From NCBI GenBank assembly GCA_021399435.1, contig JAJTUP010000099.1:1-64000 (forward strand): a stretch of 64,000 bases of DNA, in the 5' to 3' direction. Under the pieces are notes generated by a model that was given only the letters and a program-made list of their open reading frames with translations, made no database searches and was not told the DNA's origin. Of the stretch, positions 51,935 through 63,314 are shown one piece after another (within the stretch, counting starts at the first letter, position 1; each line of letters opens with the position of its first letter). Source of the stretch: Diaporthe sp. PMI_573. Lineage: Eukaryota; Ascomycota; Sordariomycetes; Diaporthales; Diaporthaceae. The translations under genes were made by a program, and so were the position numbers.

Positions 51935-53017
51935 ATGAACGAGTTTGCTCTCAGCAGTCTGCTTCGACGAGGCACGAAAACATGGCATGATGGAGACTAC
52001 GACACGACCATCGACCTGGTCCTAGCTTCCGAGGAGCTGACGGCATCAACGGTCAAATGTGCGATACACGAGACGGAACACGGGTCCGACCATCGAGCGA
52101 TTGAGACGGTCTTTGACATCTCGGTCCCAGTGCCGAAGCAGCAGGAGCGGCTCTTGCTCAAGAACGCGCCCTGGAAGGAGATAAACGCCAGAATAGCGAG
52201 CTCGCTAGGCGATGCCCCGCTGGAAGGCACAGTGCAGCAGAAAACGGACAAGTTGATGGCGGCGGTGCTGGAAGCGGTTCATGCCTTGACACCGAAGGCG
52301 AGACCATCACCGTACACAAAGCGATGGTGGACGACCGACCTCACACAGCTGCGGCGAATATACACATTCTGGAGAAACCGCGCCCGGGCCCAGCGCCGAG
52401 CGGGGCGGACCAGAACGGACCTGGAAGAGACGGCAAGAGCAGCTGCGAAACAGTACCACGACGCTATCCGGCAACAGAAGAAGAAGCACTGGAACGAGTT
52501 CCTTGCAGACAACGACAACATCTGGAAGGCCGCCAAGTACCTGAGGTCTGGTGACGACACGGCGTTCGGGAAGGTGCCGCAACTAGTCAGAGCGGACGGA
52601 ACAGCCACGACCGATCACAGGGAGCAGGCAGAAGAGTTCCTGGCTACGTTCTTCCCTCCCTTACCGAGCAAGATCGACGACGAAGGACCCAGGCCGCAAA
52701 GAGCTCCCGTAGCGATGCCCGCCATTACCATGGAAGAAGTGGAACGGCAGCTCTTTGCAGCAAAATCATGGAAGGCACCAGGAAACGACGGCCTACCCGG
52801 GATAGTCTGGAAAGAGGTCTGGCCATCGGTCAGGCACCACGTCCTGGCACTATTTCGAGCGTCCTTAGAAGAGGGGATGCTGCCTAGCCAGTGGAGACAC
52901 GCAAAGATCATACCGCTCAAAAAGCCTGGCAAAGAGGAATACACAGTCGCAAAGGCCTGGAGACCGATCTCACTCCACGAAAGGTGGACCTCTATGTCCC
53001 CACTTTTAATTTCGTAA
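51935..53017 (+). pseudogene. Tad-like LINE fragment (endonuclease end to start of reverse transcriptase)
   Basis: The frame starts in the endonuclease ([20 protein letters not shown] then LVLASEEL and [12 protein letters not shown], the final catalytic SDH motif of APE-type nucleases). It continues through the helical linker ([40 protein letters not shown]) and reaches the reverse transcriptase N terminus ([42 protein letters not shown]). It breaks off before the catalytic FxxDD motif at about 53000. Upstream, an earlier part is out of frame near 51895. Truncated at both ends, so dead. Confidence 0.85.
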
Positions 53018-53043
53018 CTTCCAAAGTTACGATAAAAGGGAGA
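53003..53043. repeat. Hairpin at the LINE breakpoint
   Basis: CTTTTAATTTCGTAACTT and AAGTTACGATAAAAG face each other across CCA, an imperfect inverted repeat with arms of about 16 bp, exactly where the LINE frame ends. It may be the end of another element or a fold-back joint. Confidence 0.5.
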
Positions 53044-53049
53044 AGCCCC

Positions 53050-53850
53050 TTGGATTGGACAGCTTGGTAGCGACCACGTCCTCGGCATTCTAACTGCAGG
53101 GCTTGGTATTGTCAATCTCAAATTCTGATGCATGGTGTGCAGAACGTATCATTCAGGTTCGGTTGGAGAGCTGCATAAACGTACACAGTGTGTATACCGC
53201 GGAAGAGGTCAGGAACAGAGCCTATCAGGGCAACAGGGGAGGCCCGTCTGTCCGTCTCTAATGTGGGAGACAATTTCTGAGACTCGGATGAAAGCGCTTG
53301 ACGAGTGTCCAGCGCCGTAACAATTTTATGCTCCCAAGCCAAATGTTCTATGGTTGACCACTCAGAACAAAGAGCCCAGAGAATCATCATCAGCCACTGG
53401 AGAACCGCGGAGTCAAGGATTGAGCGATCAAACGGGAAGAGACAAGGTGGGACACGCCTACGGGGACCACACCAGATCCAGTCTGTACGGTGGACTGACA
53501 CAAGGGCGCAGTCCCATTCATAGAGACGCTGCAATGAAGACGCTAGTATTCTTACAGTTATAAACCCTGTAGTTGAGCCCATCTCTGTAGTCTATCCCAG
53601 CTCTGATCGCCGTCTTCATTCCATAGCTGCTGACCTGTGCTTCCTTGGTCGATGCTAATTCACGCCGAGCAGCAGTTGGACCGATCGCCACTATGGCAAT
53701 TGGCTGAAAACTGAGGTCCCACAGATGATGGTATGTCGCTGCTCTAGTTTGACGAATTGTATCCTTCGAAACTCGCGTCTGCGTCGTACTGAGCATCGTC
53801 CTCAATTTTGTCGACTTCCCATTTAGTTACCATCTTGTACAATTATAGAC
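53050..53850 (-). other. Decayed continuation of the patatin-like gene?
   Basis: The minus strand after the stop at 53854 keeps open frames (53805-53518 and 53582-53118) that look protein-like but do not match the patatin core. They may be a decayed 3' part of the upstream gene. Confidence 0.25.
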
Positions 53851-53853
53851 CGG

Positions 53854-55347
53854 CTAGGTAGACCATTCCTCCACAAAAAGGCCTAGGACGAGGAGCAGGC
53901 CAGATGTGCCATCGCATCTCACAATGTCAAAGTAGTCCCGCAGCGGCAGTGCGGTAATGGTATTCCTCTGAATGTCTTTGAGAAACGCGCACGTCTTGGT
54001 CAAATCGGAGCTTGGGCCCAAGTCTAGGATCCTAGGTCCGGCCGTGGGTGGCTGTAATGAGAACAGTCGGGTGTTGACCTTGCCACACCAGGGACACGTT
54101 GATAACGAGCATATATGGTTTTGAAATGCTGCGCCGCTGGCGATAATACAGCAGGAGCAGAGCTGATGTTGGCAGTCGAGAGTGAAGATCGGTCGCCTCA
54201 GTAGGCAGAAAACGCATGTCCCGGTTAGCTCTATGTCCGCAGCTGCCGATCCAATCAGCCTCAGACAATGGGCGTGAGATGTGGCAGCCTTCAGCTTATG
54301 TTTTCGATTCTTGAGTACAAGAGTGGTGAAGGTGCTCTCTACTTGGGATAGGAAGGTTTCTGTGGCCAACGCAATGCGCAGTTGTCCGATGATAGGCTTA
54401 TAAATAGCGTGGAAAACGTGTTTTGGGCGAAAATCTGTTTTGAAGGTTAGAATAGGAGATATTTAACACAAGGGGTCTGATTTACGGTGCATGCCAGGGG
54501 GGAATGCATCTAGCGCTAATGCCGATGCTATAAGTCGAGTAACCTGAGGGATGCGAGAATCGAATGCCCTGACAGCTTTTTGGAGGTGGAACTCTGGCGA
54601 TCGTGGGACAGGATTGTTGAGTCGCGACGCCGTCACAAAATCCGGAAGGAGTAGATTATCGCAGAAATATTGAAGTGATGTTTGGATAAGGAAAGACCTG
54701 TGTTGGTGGGCGAAATTCAATTCAAGCTCCGTGCGGGCTTCATTTGATTCTTCTGCTAAGCTTGAAATGGCTGATGATAGTTCTGATCGGCGGATCAGTT
54801 TTGAGACTGTCAATCTTCCTTTTGCATTTTCAGTGAACGTGTCTAAAATCTCTGCGAATCGCGGGTCCTCGTTGTCTTCCGTGACGATAACGATATGGGG
54901 CCTGAAACGAGACGCCGCAAATGGTGACCGAGCCCAGCGTCGTAGTATATGTGCTGTTCTCAATGGACCAAGCCATGCGACAAACATCACAATCACATCG
55001 CTGAACGGGGCAAGGACCTCCCAGTAAAGATCAAAGCAGAGATCGGAAACTTCTTCCTCGTTAGGTCGCTGGGGCAGCCTGTGCGCTAAGGTAAGCTCAC
55101 GATATGGCGATGCCGGGTCTCCGTAATCAGCAGCCGGCGATGGCGCGGTGTGAAGTTGGCAATTTACGATTTGATAAATATTACCTTTCGTTACTGTAAT
55201 TGTGCGAGCGGGTAAGGCAACCGGGGCGCTGGCCGCGGGCAGAGCGTCGCCGATGCTCATGACGAAGCGAGCCGGCAGTTCTACACCTGGGTTTCGGTAA
55301 AAGGCAGGTGACTCTGCATCACGTAGGGTCAACCACACATTATTCAT
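53854..55347 (-). CDS. RING-like zinc finger protein with eroded patatin domain
   Basis: Two exons, 55347-54486 and 54434-53854, with a 51-bp intron (GTAAAT...CAG), 480 aa. The N-terminal 280 residues (FYRNPGVELPARFVMSIGDA, SDLCFDLYWEVLAPFSDVIV) are an unassigned module found, as I recall, in front of fungal patatins. A Cys/His cluster follows (CVFCLLRRPIFTLDCQHQLC ... CPWCGKVN), RING-like. The end, GPRILDLGPSSDLTKTCAFL and LPLRDYFDIVRCDGTSGLLL, corresponds to the patatin glycine-rich loop and nucleophile region, where one expects DGGGxRG and GTSxGG. Both are changed, and the frame stops at EEWST, before the catalytic Asp. So it is a truncated, presumably inactive patatin-like protein. Confidence 0.6.
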
Positions 55348-55349
55348 GT

Positions 55350-56610
55350 CAGTCTCTCCTAACTAGCGGCATTTTTCCCAAGCAATTTTTGTGCTTTAGC
55401 AATTGGTTTATATAGACTGATGCCAATTTACACAAACCTGTAATACTTATTTCGTATCTTTATTTCAGAAAACGCAGCTTGCATGTGGGTGCTAAAGGAA
55501 ATAAGGAATTAAAATGATCTTGGCAACACCGAAAAAAGGTACGCCCTTTAGTAATTGTAATTTCGTATAAAATAATCGAACATACACTATAGTCTTACAC
55601 AGCGGGATTCCGAAGGATTTATGGTCGGATCGACTCTATAGACAATACTAAGATCCTCAGGGTCGATTCTACTTCCGCGCCCTCTTGCGTTCTAGCCCTC
55701 TAGCTTCGGCTTAATCGGCACACAGTCACCCTAACTAACTTATTTAATAGTTCTCTTGTAAGTATACACATTATTGTGAAGCATAAGCAATTTCAGCCGA
55801 GCCAAACAAAGATGCAGACCAGGAGCCAGCTTTCAGGCCGCTAGACGCGCGTAAGAACAAGGGCGGGTGCACAACTTTCAATTACAAACACCAGGACAAG
55901 CAAGGTGAAGAAGCATTTACCAAAACTTCGACGTCCTACCGAAGGTGCAGAAGGCGCTAGAAAGTCGAAGTCGGCCGGCTCTGGCCGGGCTGCTGAGACC
56001 GTGAGCAGGGTACGCGATCTGGGGTACGGCTTCAATGGGAAGACGAGAAAGACCCGCAACAGGCAACAATGGTATATTTGGACAGCACTCTCGACTCGGC
56101 GGCCGTCTCCCAAAGCAGCCCAGCGGATCGAATTGCCTGGTTCGAAAAGATCACAGCCACTATTTATTTTGTAAGCGATATGTACCCTTGGGTCTTTTCG
56201 ACAGGAGTGTAGAGGCAACAGGTAACTTCCTGGTCTATTATATATTTTGCTCCCCTGTGCGTGGAAACGCAGTACGGCGATGGAAAGAAAGCGACATCGT
56301 GATAACTGCAAATTGTGTCGACTACAAAGGAAACGGGCAATTGTACCGGGCTCATAACAGTGGTTATAAAAACTAAACGAATGACTATTGAAGTGTCTAT
56401 TCCAGAAGAAAAGGCGCGAGCCCCCAGAGAGGGGCATTCCGAATAATAATTACGTAGTTATATAGTTACAATCTGAAACATCAAGCCATCCCCTATCTTT
56501 ACATTAATTGGTACTTATCTATCTATTCAAAAAAGCAAAATATGACGGTTCCCGGCTTATTCACCGCACGCCTCGACTCTCCGGAACCGCCGAGGCTTCT
56601 GGGAAAGCAA
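55350..56610. other. Gene-poor stretch
   Basis: A plus-strand reading near 56075-56210 (STLDSAAVSQSSPADRIAWF then EKITATIYFVSDMYPWVFST and a stop) looks protein-like and may be the end of a gene or relic. Otherwise nothing is recognised. Confidence 0.3.
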
Positions 56611-56614
56611 ATGG

Positions 56615-57150
56615 TCAGAAGGAAGCGACACAAACGGACGGCGCTGCACCAGCAGGCTGCCCCTGTGCACACGAGAGAAAGGAGAATAGCGGTAGGGCTT
56701 GATTTCCTAGGCGTAAGAAGACTTCCCCAGCCAAGCACACCTTCGCTGGGCTTTCCAGCCGCTGGTGGTAGTAGCGACGAAGACTTTGTGGACGAGGTTG
56801 CTGGTAGTGGTAATGGTAGTCGTGGTGGTGATGGTGGTGGTAGTGGCAGAGAGCTTGTGCCTTGTTGCGACTCCAGCAGTCGCCGAACGAAAGGGAGACT
56901 TCAGGAGGAGCAGGGTTGCTGGGCATTGTATTCGACGGAAGCTCGGGCGTGTCCATCCAGATGGCCCGACGCTCTTCCCTGGTGAGGTTTGACCTGGCCA
57001 CGGGCCGAAGCGCATACGGGCATTTAGTCTCGATGCCGTCGCTTGCTCCTTCTTCGTCTTTGTCGCTGCTGGTGTCCGCGCCGGCACCGCCGTCATCGAG
57101 AGCAGCATCCTCTTCCCTCCACCTTCGAATACATACAGTACATCTAAGTT
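56615..57150 (-). CDS. Hypothetical protein with a His/Tyr tract
   Basis: One minus-strand frame from about 57140 to 56615 reads EEDAALDDGGAGADTSSDKD, EEGASDGIETKCPYALRPVA, REERRAIWMDTPELPSNTMP, then HYHHHHHHDYHYHYQQ and a basic stretch. The acidic start looks like the disordered part of a fungal regulator. No ATG opens the frame, so the start may be in an upstream exon near 57.2 kb. The His tract comes from a GTG/GTA-rich repeat at 56800-56860, so part of the frame may be repeat artefact. Confidence 0.35.
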
Positions 57151-57279
57151 AACAAGGTCTTGCGCATTATCATAGGAGCAACATTGAGAGGCAAGGGCTA
57201 GAGAAGGGGAAAAGTAGTGTTCCGCTGTGATACAGTACTGTACAGTATACGTAATGGTACTTTTACTAAAGAGTAACAT

Positions 57280-58220
57280 CTCTGCCCTGAATCATATGCT
57301 GCATCGTATTTCTGCAAAGAGACTCAATAATGGAAATAAGTGGTACTTTTGGTTAGTCTTGATGGCATCGGGAACAAAGCCGACTTCCTTCTCGCGAGTA
57401 GCGTCCCATACTGTAAATTCTCCCGGCAGAAGTACCATGCCTGGTCGAGCATTCGACTTAGACAATTATGCCTCGAGGTGATTGATTGAACCAACTGCAT
57501 ATACTGCATACTATACTGCCCTAGTTGCGGCTCAATTGCTATAAAGAGAACCAACACACAAGACTCCCCTTAGAGCGGAAAGTAGGCGCTCAGCGCTTCT
57601 AAATCAAGTTCTCTCAGTGCACTCTGATCTCAGAAAGTTGCGGGCAGAATTACACTGAGTGGTGCAAGCTAGCCTACACAGTTAAGAGCATAAGGAGCTT
57701 CCGCTTTTAAACATTTGGCGAGATATCCTGTCTGAAAACGTACTTCGTGAAATGTGCTTCGCTACATGAGCCTGAGAGAAGCCGTCAAAGTACTACACAC
57801 ATCTATACGAATGTCCGGTCTCATATAAAGAGAAACAGATCTGCGTCATCGCCTACATAACGCCGACTGGCAAAACAGAAGAAAACAAAGGTTGAGTATA
57901 GGGGACTTGTATATTGTTGGGTTTGAGTATTCCTTCATCAGCCTCCATCCTTTTGTCTTTGCTGAGAAGCCCAACTATGCAACAGGCATCGTCATTTGGT
58001 ATTTCCTTCTGGCCAGCTCCGCCCGACTGATACAATCCTCGGGAAAGACCCAGCCGCGGCCACCTACGTTCCCCGGACCTTCAGGAATATCCCTCCTTAT
58101 AGTGCCCTCACCCACGCGTCCACAATCCCTCTTAAATCAGCGAGTACATGTTGACCACGAAGTCGCTAAGTCGTTGTGGATACTAAGAGCCCGTACGTAT
58201 CAACTAGCCAAGAAAAAGCC
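57280..58220. other. No gene recognised
   Basis: Contains GTACTGTACAGTA near 57236. The plus-strand frame of the next gene is open from 57892, but I prefer a later start. Confidence 0.35.
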
Positions 58221-58227
58221 TAGCATG

Positions 58228-58920
58228 AACGGCACTGTGCATGCAACAATTTTCGATCCTGCTGCACACCTGCCGAGTTTGGTTTACACCTTTGACGTTG
58301 TAGGTGACCATTGCGTGCTGTTACACGTGAACCCAGCTTCACATTTCGGGCAGCGGAAGGCAGAACATGATGCTAAAGACATCAACAGCTCTATACTTCC
58401 TCCACCAACAGCTCCGACACTCTCTAACCTAAGCCCTACCCGGCCTCAGCGTTCTTCGGCAGTGTCGTGCGGGTATGCCGGTGGTGCATGCGCCTTGGCG
58501 GACACCCTTCTGCTTCTCTCCCCATGCATCGCCAACATGCCCCTGCTCACCGAGGACCTACTGCCAGCTCACGGTGTCAGCGGCGTGTTCACCGACATTC
58601 CGTCATGGCTCGCCTCCCAGGTGGCCCAGGCTGGCGCCAGAATGAGACACCGGAGGCTCGTGCTCGTGGAATGCCACCGCAGCGAGGCCACGACCGTGTT
58701 CCTGCGAGAGCTCGAGTCCAGACCGTTGCGCAGGCGGGATGGTCGGGCGGAGGTTGTTCTTGCGTACGACTGGCGGCTTCTGGAGGCTATCACGGACGAG
58801 GAGAGGAGAAACCGAAGGAGCGATGATGGAGGTACGAGGCAGACGGCCAGCACGGGTGCGAACAGGAAGGAGGTTTGGACGAGGCATTATTTTGGGTCTA
58901 TTGATGAGATCAGGGAATGA
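58228..58920 (+). CDS. Hypothetical protein, unrecognised
   Basis: Start taken at the ATG of MNGTVHATIFDPAAHLPSLV (58228). The frame is open from 57892, which would add 112 residues of poor composition. The C-terminal part, NMPLLTEDLLPAHGVSGVFT, DIPSWLASQVAQAGARMRHR, RLVLVECHRSEATTVFLREL and VVLAYDWRLLEAITDEERRN, is a compact domain, with alternating strands and helices. An intron between about 58300 and 58400 is possible, since the Ser/Pro-rich piece there is out of character. No family assigned. Confidence 0.5.
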   Translation, partial: NGTVHATIFDPAAHLPSLVYTFDVVGDHCVLLHVNPASHFGQRKAEHDAKDINSSILPPPTAPTLSNLSPTRPQRSSAVSCGYAGGACALADTLLLLSPCIANMPLLTEDLLPAHGVSGVFTDIPSWLASQVAQAGARMRHRRLVLVECHRSEATTVFLRELESRPLRRRDGRAEVVLAYDWRLLEAITDEERRNRRSDDGGTRQTASTGANRKEVWTRHYFGSIDEIRE

Positions 58921-59347
58921 TAGAGATGGGACCAGGAGTTGTTTAGTTGAGATTGGGGTTGGGAAGTATAAGCATGGGTATGTTCATGACTGGGTGGTTG
59001 TCTCTGGGCAGGTTGCGTCGGAGACCGGGGCAGTAACAAAGGGTAATCTCCGAATTTGTACGGTTACTTAGGTGTATATTGGCGTTTCGGGCGGATGGCT
59101 CTGAATGGCGCCTTCTCGTAATCGACGGGCATTACACCCATAAAACAATTGATTCCATGACCTGTTGCCCGCCATCAAGACCGAATATTTGCTACCCTAA
59201 ATACCTCCATCCGAGCCTTATGACAACATTAAATTTTAGGGAGGAAGTCCTTACAAAGAAACCCTAATGCTCAACAGTAGGCTAAAATACTGATGTAGGA
59301 TAAATGCACGTACATCAAGGGACCAAAGTATGCACTTGTTTTTATTT

Positions 59348-59909
59348 CTAAATGTGCTTCATCTTGGCCGGATCCTTGCGGCCAGGGTTTCCCGCGCAAA
59401 ACCCGTCGTAAAGTTGGGTAAGGCCACGGTAACAGCGTGCGAGACTGTCTCCTTTTGTGACGGCCGTGGCGACGCTGCAAGAAGGAACAAGCACATTAGC
59501 GACGTGATTCGGAAGCTCCACTGAGATCGCACAAGCCTTACTCGTCTGTGTTTACCCAAGAACCTTGCAGGTTGGCAAGTCTGCCGAGCGCAAACCAGGA
59601 CTCGTCGTTCCAGGCCGCCAAAGTTAGCCCTACGGCTTTGCGAAAAAGAGAATGGTCGGCGAAGGATGCAGCAACGACTGCGACGTGTCCCAGAAGAGGA
59701 TCTTTCTGGTCTGCTGCGAGCTCGTATCCCAGCACGTTGTAGCAGAGCTGAAGAAGGCCCCCTTTTAACGACGTAGGGGTGTCTTGGCTCTCTTTTCCGA
59801 CCCTCTTGCCTAGCGTGTCCAGCAAATGGGCTGTCAGTCCACTGAAATGCTCCGACGAATGTGATTCCCTGGTTAGTGCGTGGGCGAGATGCTTGTTTGG
59901 AACAATCAA
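59348..59909 (-). CDS. Hypothetical protein, two exons
   Basis: Exons 59909-59542 and 59474-59348 with a 67-bp intron (GTAAGG...CTTGCAG) give 164 aa. The text SEHFSGLTAHLLDTLGKRVG, LKGGLLQLCYNVLGYELAAD, SLFRKAVGLTLAAWNDESWF, LANLQGSWVNTDDVATAVTK and CYRGLTQLYDGFCAGNPGRK is an all-helical, well-formed protein with good splice signals. The family is unknown to me and a further 5' exon is possible. Confidence 0.5.
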
Positions 59910-60560
59910 CCTATAAGGAGCTAAAGACTGATTTAGACAAGGCTACGACCAATGCTGGGTGGCTGATAGTCTCCTATAGTACAAAGCCCAATAGGCGGAT
60001 GTTGGTATGTACCCACAGAGCCCAGCGACCCTCAGCCGCCACCAAAAAGAACGCCTCAACGATCAAAGAAGGCCGCGAATGGCGAGGAATTGTACATATG
60101 ACGAAGCAGACGTCTGGCAAGTAGAGGCTCGTGATCTAGGAGGGTAGATATACCCATCACGGTCCTCAGGAAGTCCCCAAAGCCCAGCGTGGGTGGACGA
60201 AGCTATCCGAAGCACATACTGACTTTCTCGCCCGGGCTGCTCGGAACCCCAAAAACGCTACACCAAAGGGCTTCGAGACCCTCCTCTGCGCGCAATTCTC
60301 TACGGTTTAGGTTGGACCAAATACCTTCAACAACTGGCTGCAGAGCTTCCGTAAGGAACAGCAGGGTATATATACGTCAACTCAAGCAGCGTTGTATACC
60401 ATGTGACTGGATCTGGATGTTTGGTTTGTTGTCCATCTGTGGAGTATGAGACTCGTTATTGACGTTTCTACATATTCAATTCTTGAGTAATAGAGACCTA
60501 AACATAGGATCCTTATGAGAGCGGTTGGCGATATTGCCCTACGCGGTTTTCGCTTTTTCA
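59910..60560. other. No gene recognised
   Basis: Plus-strand frames here (59861-60124, 60189-60449) overlap the hypothetical gene's 5' side and have no motif. Confidence 0.35.
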
Positions 60561-60567
60561 ATCTACT

Positions 60568-61690
60568 TCACACCACCTCAATTGCGCAGGAAAGTTTGTA
60601 TTCTTTCTCCAAACCATCTCCCCCACCGCCACGACCGCCCTGAATGTTCGCAATCGCAATTTTGATATCATCGTCATTCTCTAGGAGAACAAGATCACCG
60701 TCTTCGTCGCGGTACTTTATACGTAACTCGAGATGGCCAAGATCTGATCTGGTCAATATGACAAGCTCAGAGCCGATGCCATCCACAACCGAATGATATG
60801 TAGTTTGGCTGGTAACTGAGAGCTCAGCGCAAATCCAGAGTCTTTCCACCTTGGGATCGGTTCGCCTGAGCGCACCTATCGAGGTATATCCGGGCAAGTG
60901 TTCCGATCCTGGCCATGTATGCGTACCAATCGACTGTGAGGTCATACTTTCTATCAGGTCCTGGCCAGTTGTTTGTTCTTCGGAGTTCAAGACACTGCTG
61001 TCAAGCCCATTTCCCCAAACGGTATGAGGGACTGTATCCGAACCCTCCCTTTGATGCCGAGAGCCGGAGTGAACTTCCTTCACCGAGTCTGCTTGCAATT
61101 GGTCTAGAACAGGGCCCTGCCCAGCTCCCCTACCACATTGTGCCCTCAGACCAGCAGCCCACTTCTCCATGGTCTCCTGATTTATAAATTTGATTACCAT
61201 CGTCTCATTCTTATGGCCGCCCTTCCACGCAATCTGTAATTCGCTTCTCGCAAACCGCGTCAGTTTAACGTTCTTTTGCATTTTGATGGAGATCTGCAGT
61301 TGAATGTTAGCGTCTAACCTTCTGGACGTTCTCTTATGGTGGTACGCCCCTTGAGCTGCAACCTTTCTGTTTTCCCACCCACTTTTGGACTCTGAAACCT
61401 TGTCTTTTTCTGCTTTGTTATAACTTTTTCCCACAAAGTCAGCTCTTGCTGAAAGAGATAGACCTCGAAGGTCTTCTCTTGACACCCCTTTCCGACAACG
61501 ACGGTATGTCGATCATAAAGCAGAAGCTTCCCAAGCGAGTCGATCCGTTGGCTCTCTTGGCTATCAAGGTGAAAACGCAGCCCTATTAGGGCGGCTCCTA
61601 CCAGTGTCTGCTTAACAGAATTGTTTGCTTCGGTTGACACCTGCTCTGTCGCCTCAATACCTGCGGCTATGTAATTATCCCGCCTATGTT
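60568..61690 (-). pseudogene. Cdc24-like RhoGEF, 3' part (end of DH, PH, PB1)
   Basis: From about 61690 the minus strand reads YIAAGIEATEQVSTEANNSV, the end of the DH domain, then GKLLLYDRHTVVVGKG and EVYLFQQELTLWEKV, the start of the PH domain. After a frame change near 61350 the frame 61485-60568 gives QKNVKLTRFARSELQIAWKG and TMVIKFINQETMEKWAAGLR, the PH C-terminal helix. At the end LELRIKYRDEDGDLVLLEND followed by DIKIAIANIQ is a PB1 domain with the acidic OPCA motif. This order is that of Cdc24, the exchange factor of Cdc42 in polarity, where PB1 binds Bem1. The catalytic DH part is absent and the text ends against LINE-tail sequence, so this is a truncated paralogue. Confidence 0.65.
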
Positions 61691-61917
61691 TACCCGTGGG
61701 TCGCTCGCTCGAGTGCACCCACTGCTGGCGCAGTGGGCGCCTAAATTGGTTGTTAGCCTAAATGGGGTTGTCACCCGAGCGTTTTTTTTTGTTTTTTTTG
61801 GTGCGAATCCCACCCAAAGTGATAACCCGAGCACGGCACAACAGAAGCTAGTCAAGCGCGTACCCATTAATGCTCTTGCGACCAATAGTAAGCAGAAAAG
61901 AGACACTGTGTTGCCTA

Positions 61918-62051
61918 AATGGCAGAAGAAGGCAAATAAGCTAGAATGGGACTTTGCATGGGCTTTGGGGAGATCAAGGCATATCTTGGGAAAATGTATG
62001 GTCAAATTGTTAATAGTTGCCCTTTCGGGTTAAGCCCGCCGGGCGGAATAA

Positions 62052-62092
<41 letters not shown>
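61918..62092 (+). repeat. LINE-type 3' tail, second copy
   Basis: Nearly identical to 4163-4316, ending GCCCGCCGGGC, GGAATAAATT and about 18 GT units (62055-62090). What precedes it differs from the first copy. Confidence 0.7.
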
Positions 62093-62099
62093 TTTACCA

Positions 62100-63310
62100 T
62101 GAATGAAAAGTATGCTACTCTACTGCGAGGAAGCTCATTTTATGCTGCTTCGCTGACCAAATGTGGCCTATCCGGATAGTCAACGACTCACCACCCCGAG
62201 GACAAACGCAGCCCTCCTTCTACTTACTCTGCTCTTACCTAGACCAGAAGAACCTGGAGAGGACAGATCCCGGCCCGCGCTTGTCTGAACTGCAGACGCT
62301 TTCAACCCCCACATTTATCCACTCGTCGTCATCCGTCCCCTGCTTGGTGGGTTCTTCCGCCCGTTTGCTCAATCCTGTTTTCTTTTCATCCTTGGAAGCC
62401 CCCTCGGTCAGCTGCCTGAGTGTTTCCTTGGTCAGCTGAGCCGGCGGCTCTCGACTATTTTAATTAAAGAGATATATATCACATTAACGCTATGCCTCCC
62501 AAGTCTATCTTTAAAAACTCCAAAGAAGCTGAAAAAACCGCGCGTTATCTAACTAAATTACGTTTCCAAGAATACAGAAATCGTCACCAAGATTGGAAAA
62601 AACACCGTGATGATTCATAGGAGGCCTCAGTTCCAAAAAGGGATCCCAAGCGGATGGCGTGTTATAGGCAGTGCTTCGGTGACTCCTTTCCCATTCAGCT
62701 GGGTGGTTATGAGGCGCATAAGATGAATCTAAACCGTACCTGCTCAAGGCCGGTGTTCTGCTTGTCTGAAGCATGACCTAGGGTCCCAGCAAAACCCTGG
62801 ATGGTCACCGATGTTTCGGGTGACAAGATATACCGACTACAATTTTGTCATCGCTTTGAAGAGCGTCCAACGCCGACAAGCCCAGCCCCGACGGCGCTAT
62901 TCTCTTTTCTCACAACTCGCATGGCCTCGGATCGCTTACTTACATGCGGGCACGATGGTCTCAGAAAAGGGGAAAGGGCTAAAACTTCCCTGGTGGCGAT
63001 CGCGGAGCTCTTGAGTTGCATCATCATGCTGAAATGAGGCAGATCATTGGCGGACGCCTTTCGGAGCAGCCTGATGGATGGCTGAGCGATCCTGCGGATG
63101 ACTACTGTAACCTCTTCAGGTCACTGCCTCTTCAGGCCACTGCCTTTCAGGAAATGCCTCTTTGGGAAGTTGGGCTTGCGGACATTTAGCAAAGGGTAGG
63201 TAGGCATTGGAAGGGGCGGCTAGGCTCGAAAACATAAATAGGAGGCATGGACACCCCAGAACCTCTCCATCTCCAAGCCGTCTTTGTTTACTTGGTTCTC
63301 AACATTTCCG
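62100..63310. other. Intergenic with a short unassigned frame
   Basis: A short plus-strand frame at 62492-62620 begins MPPKSIFKNSKEAEKTARYL and ends after about 42 codons; the start resembles those of some transposases but it is too short to assign. Imperfect CTCTTCAGGTCACTGC repeats lie near 63112-63150. Confidence 0.35.
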
Positions 63311-63314
63311 CACC

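Noticed and set aside
62059..62092. Val-Cys repeat frame and possible Z-DNA gene element
   Set aside because: Plain GT microsatellite at a LINE tail; frames through it are meaningless.
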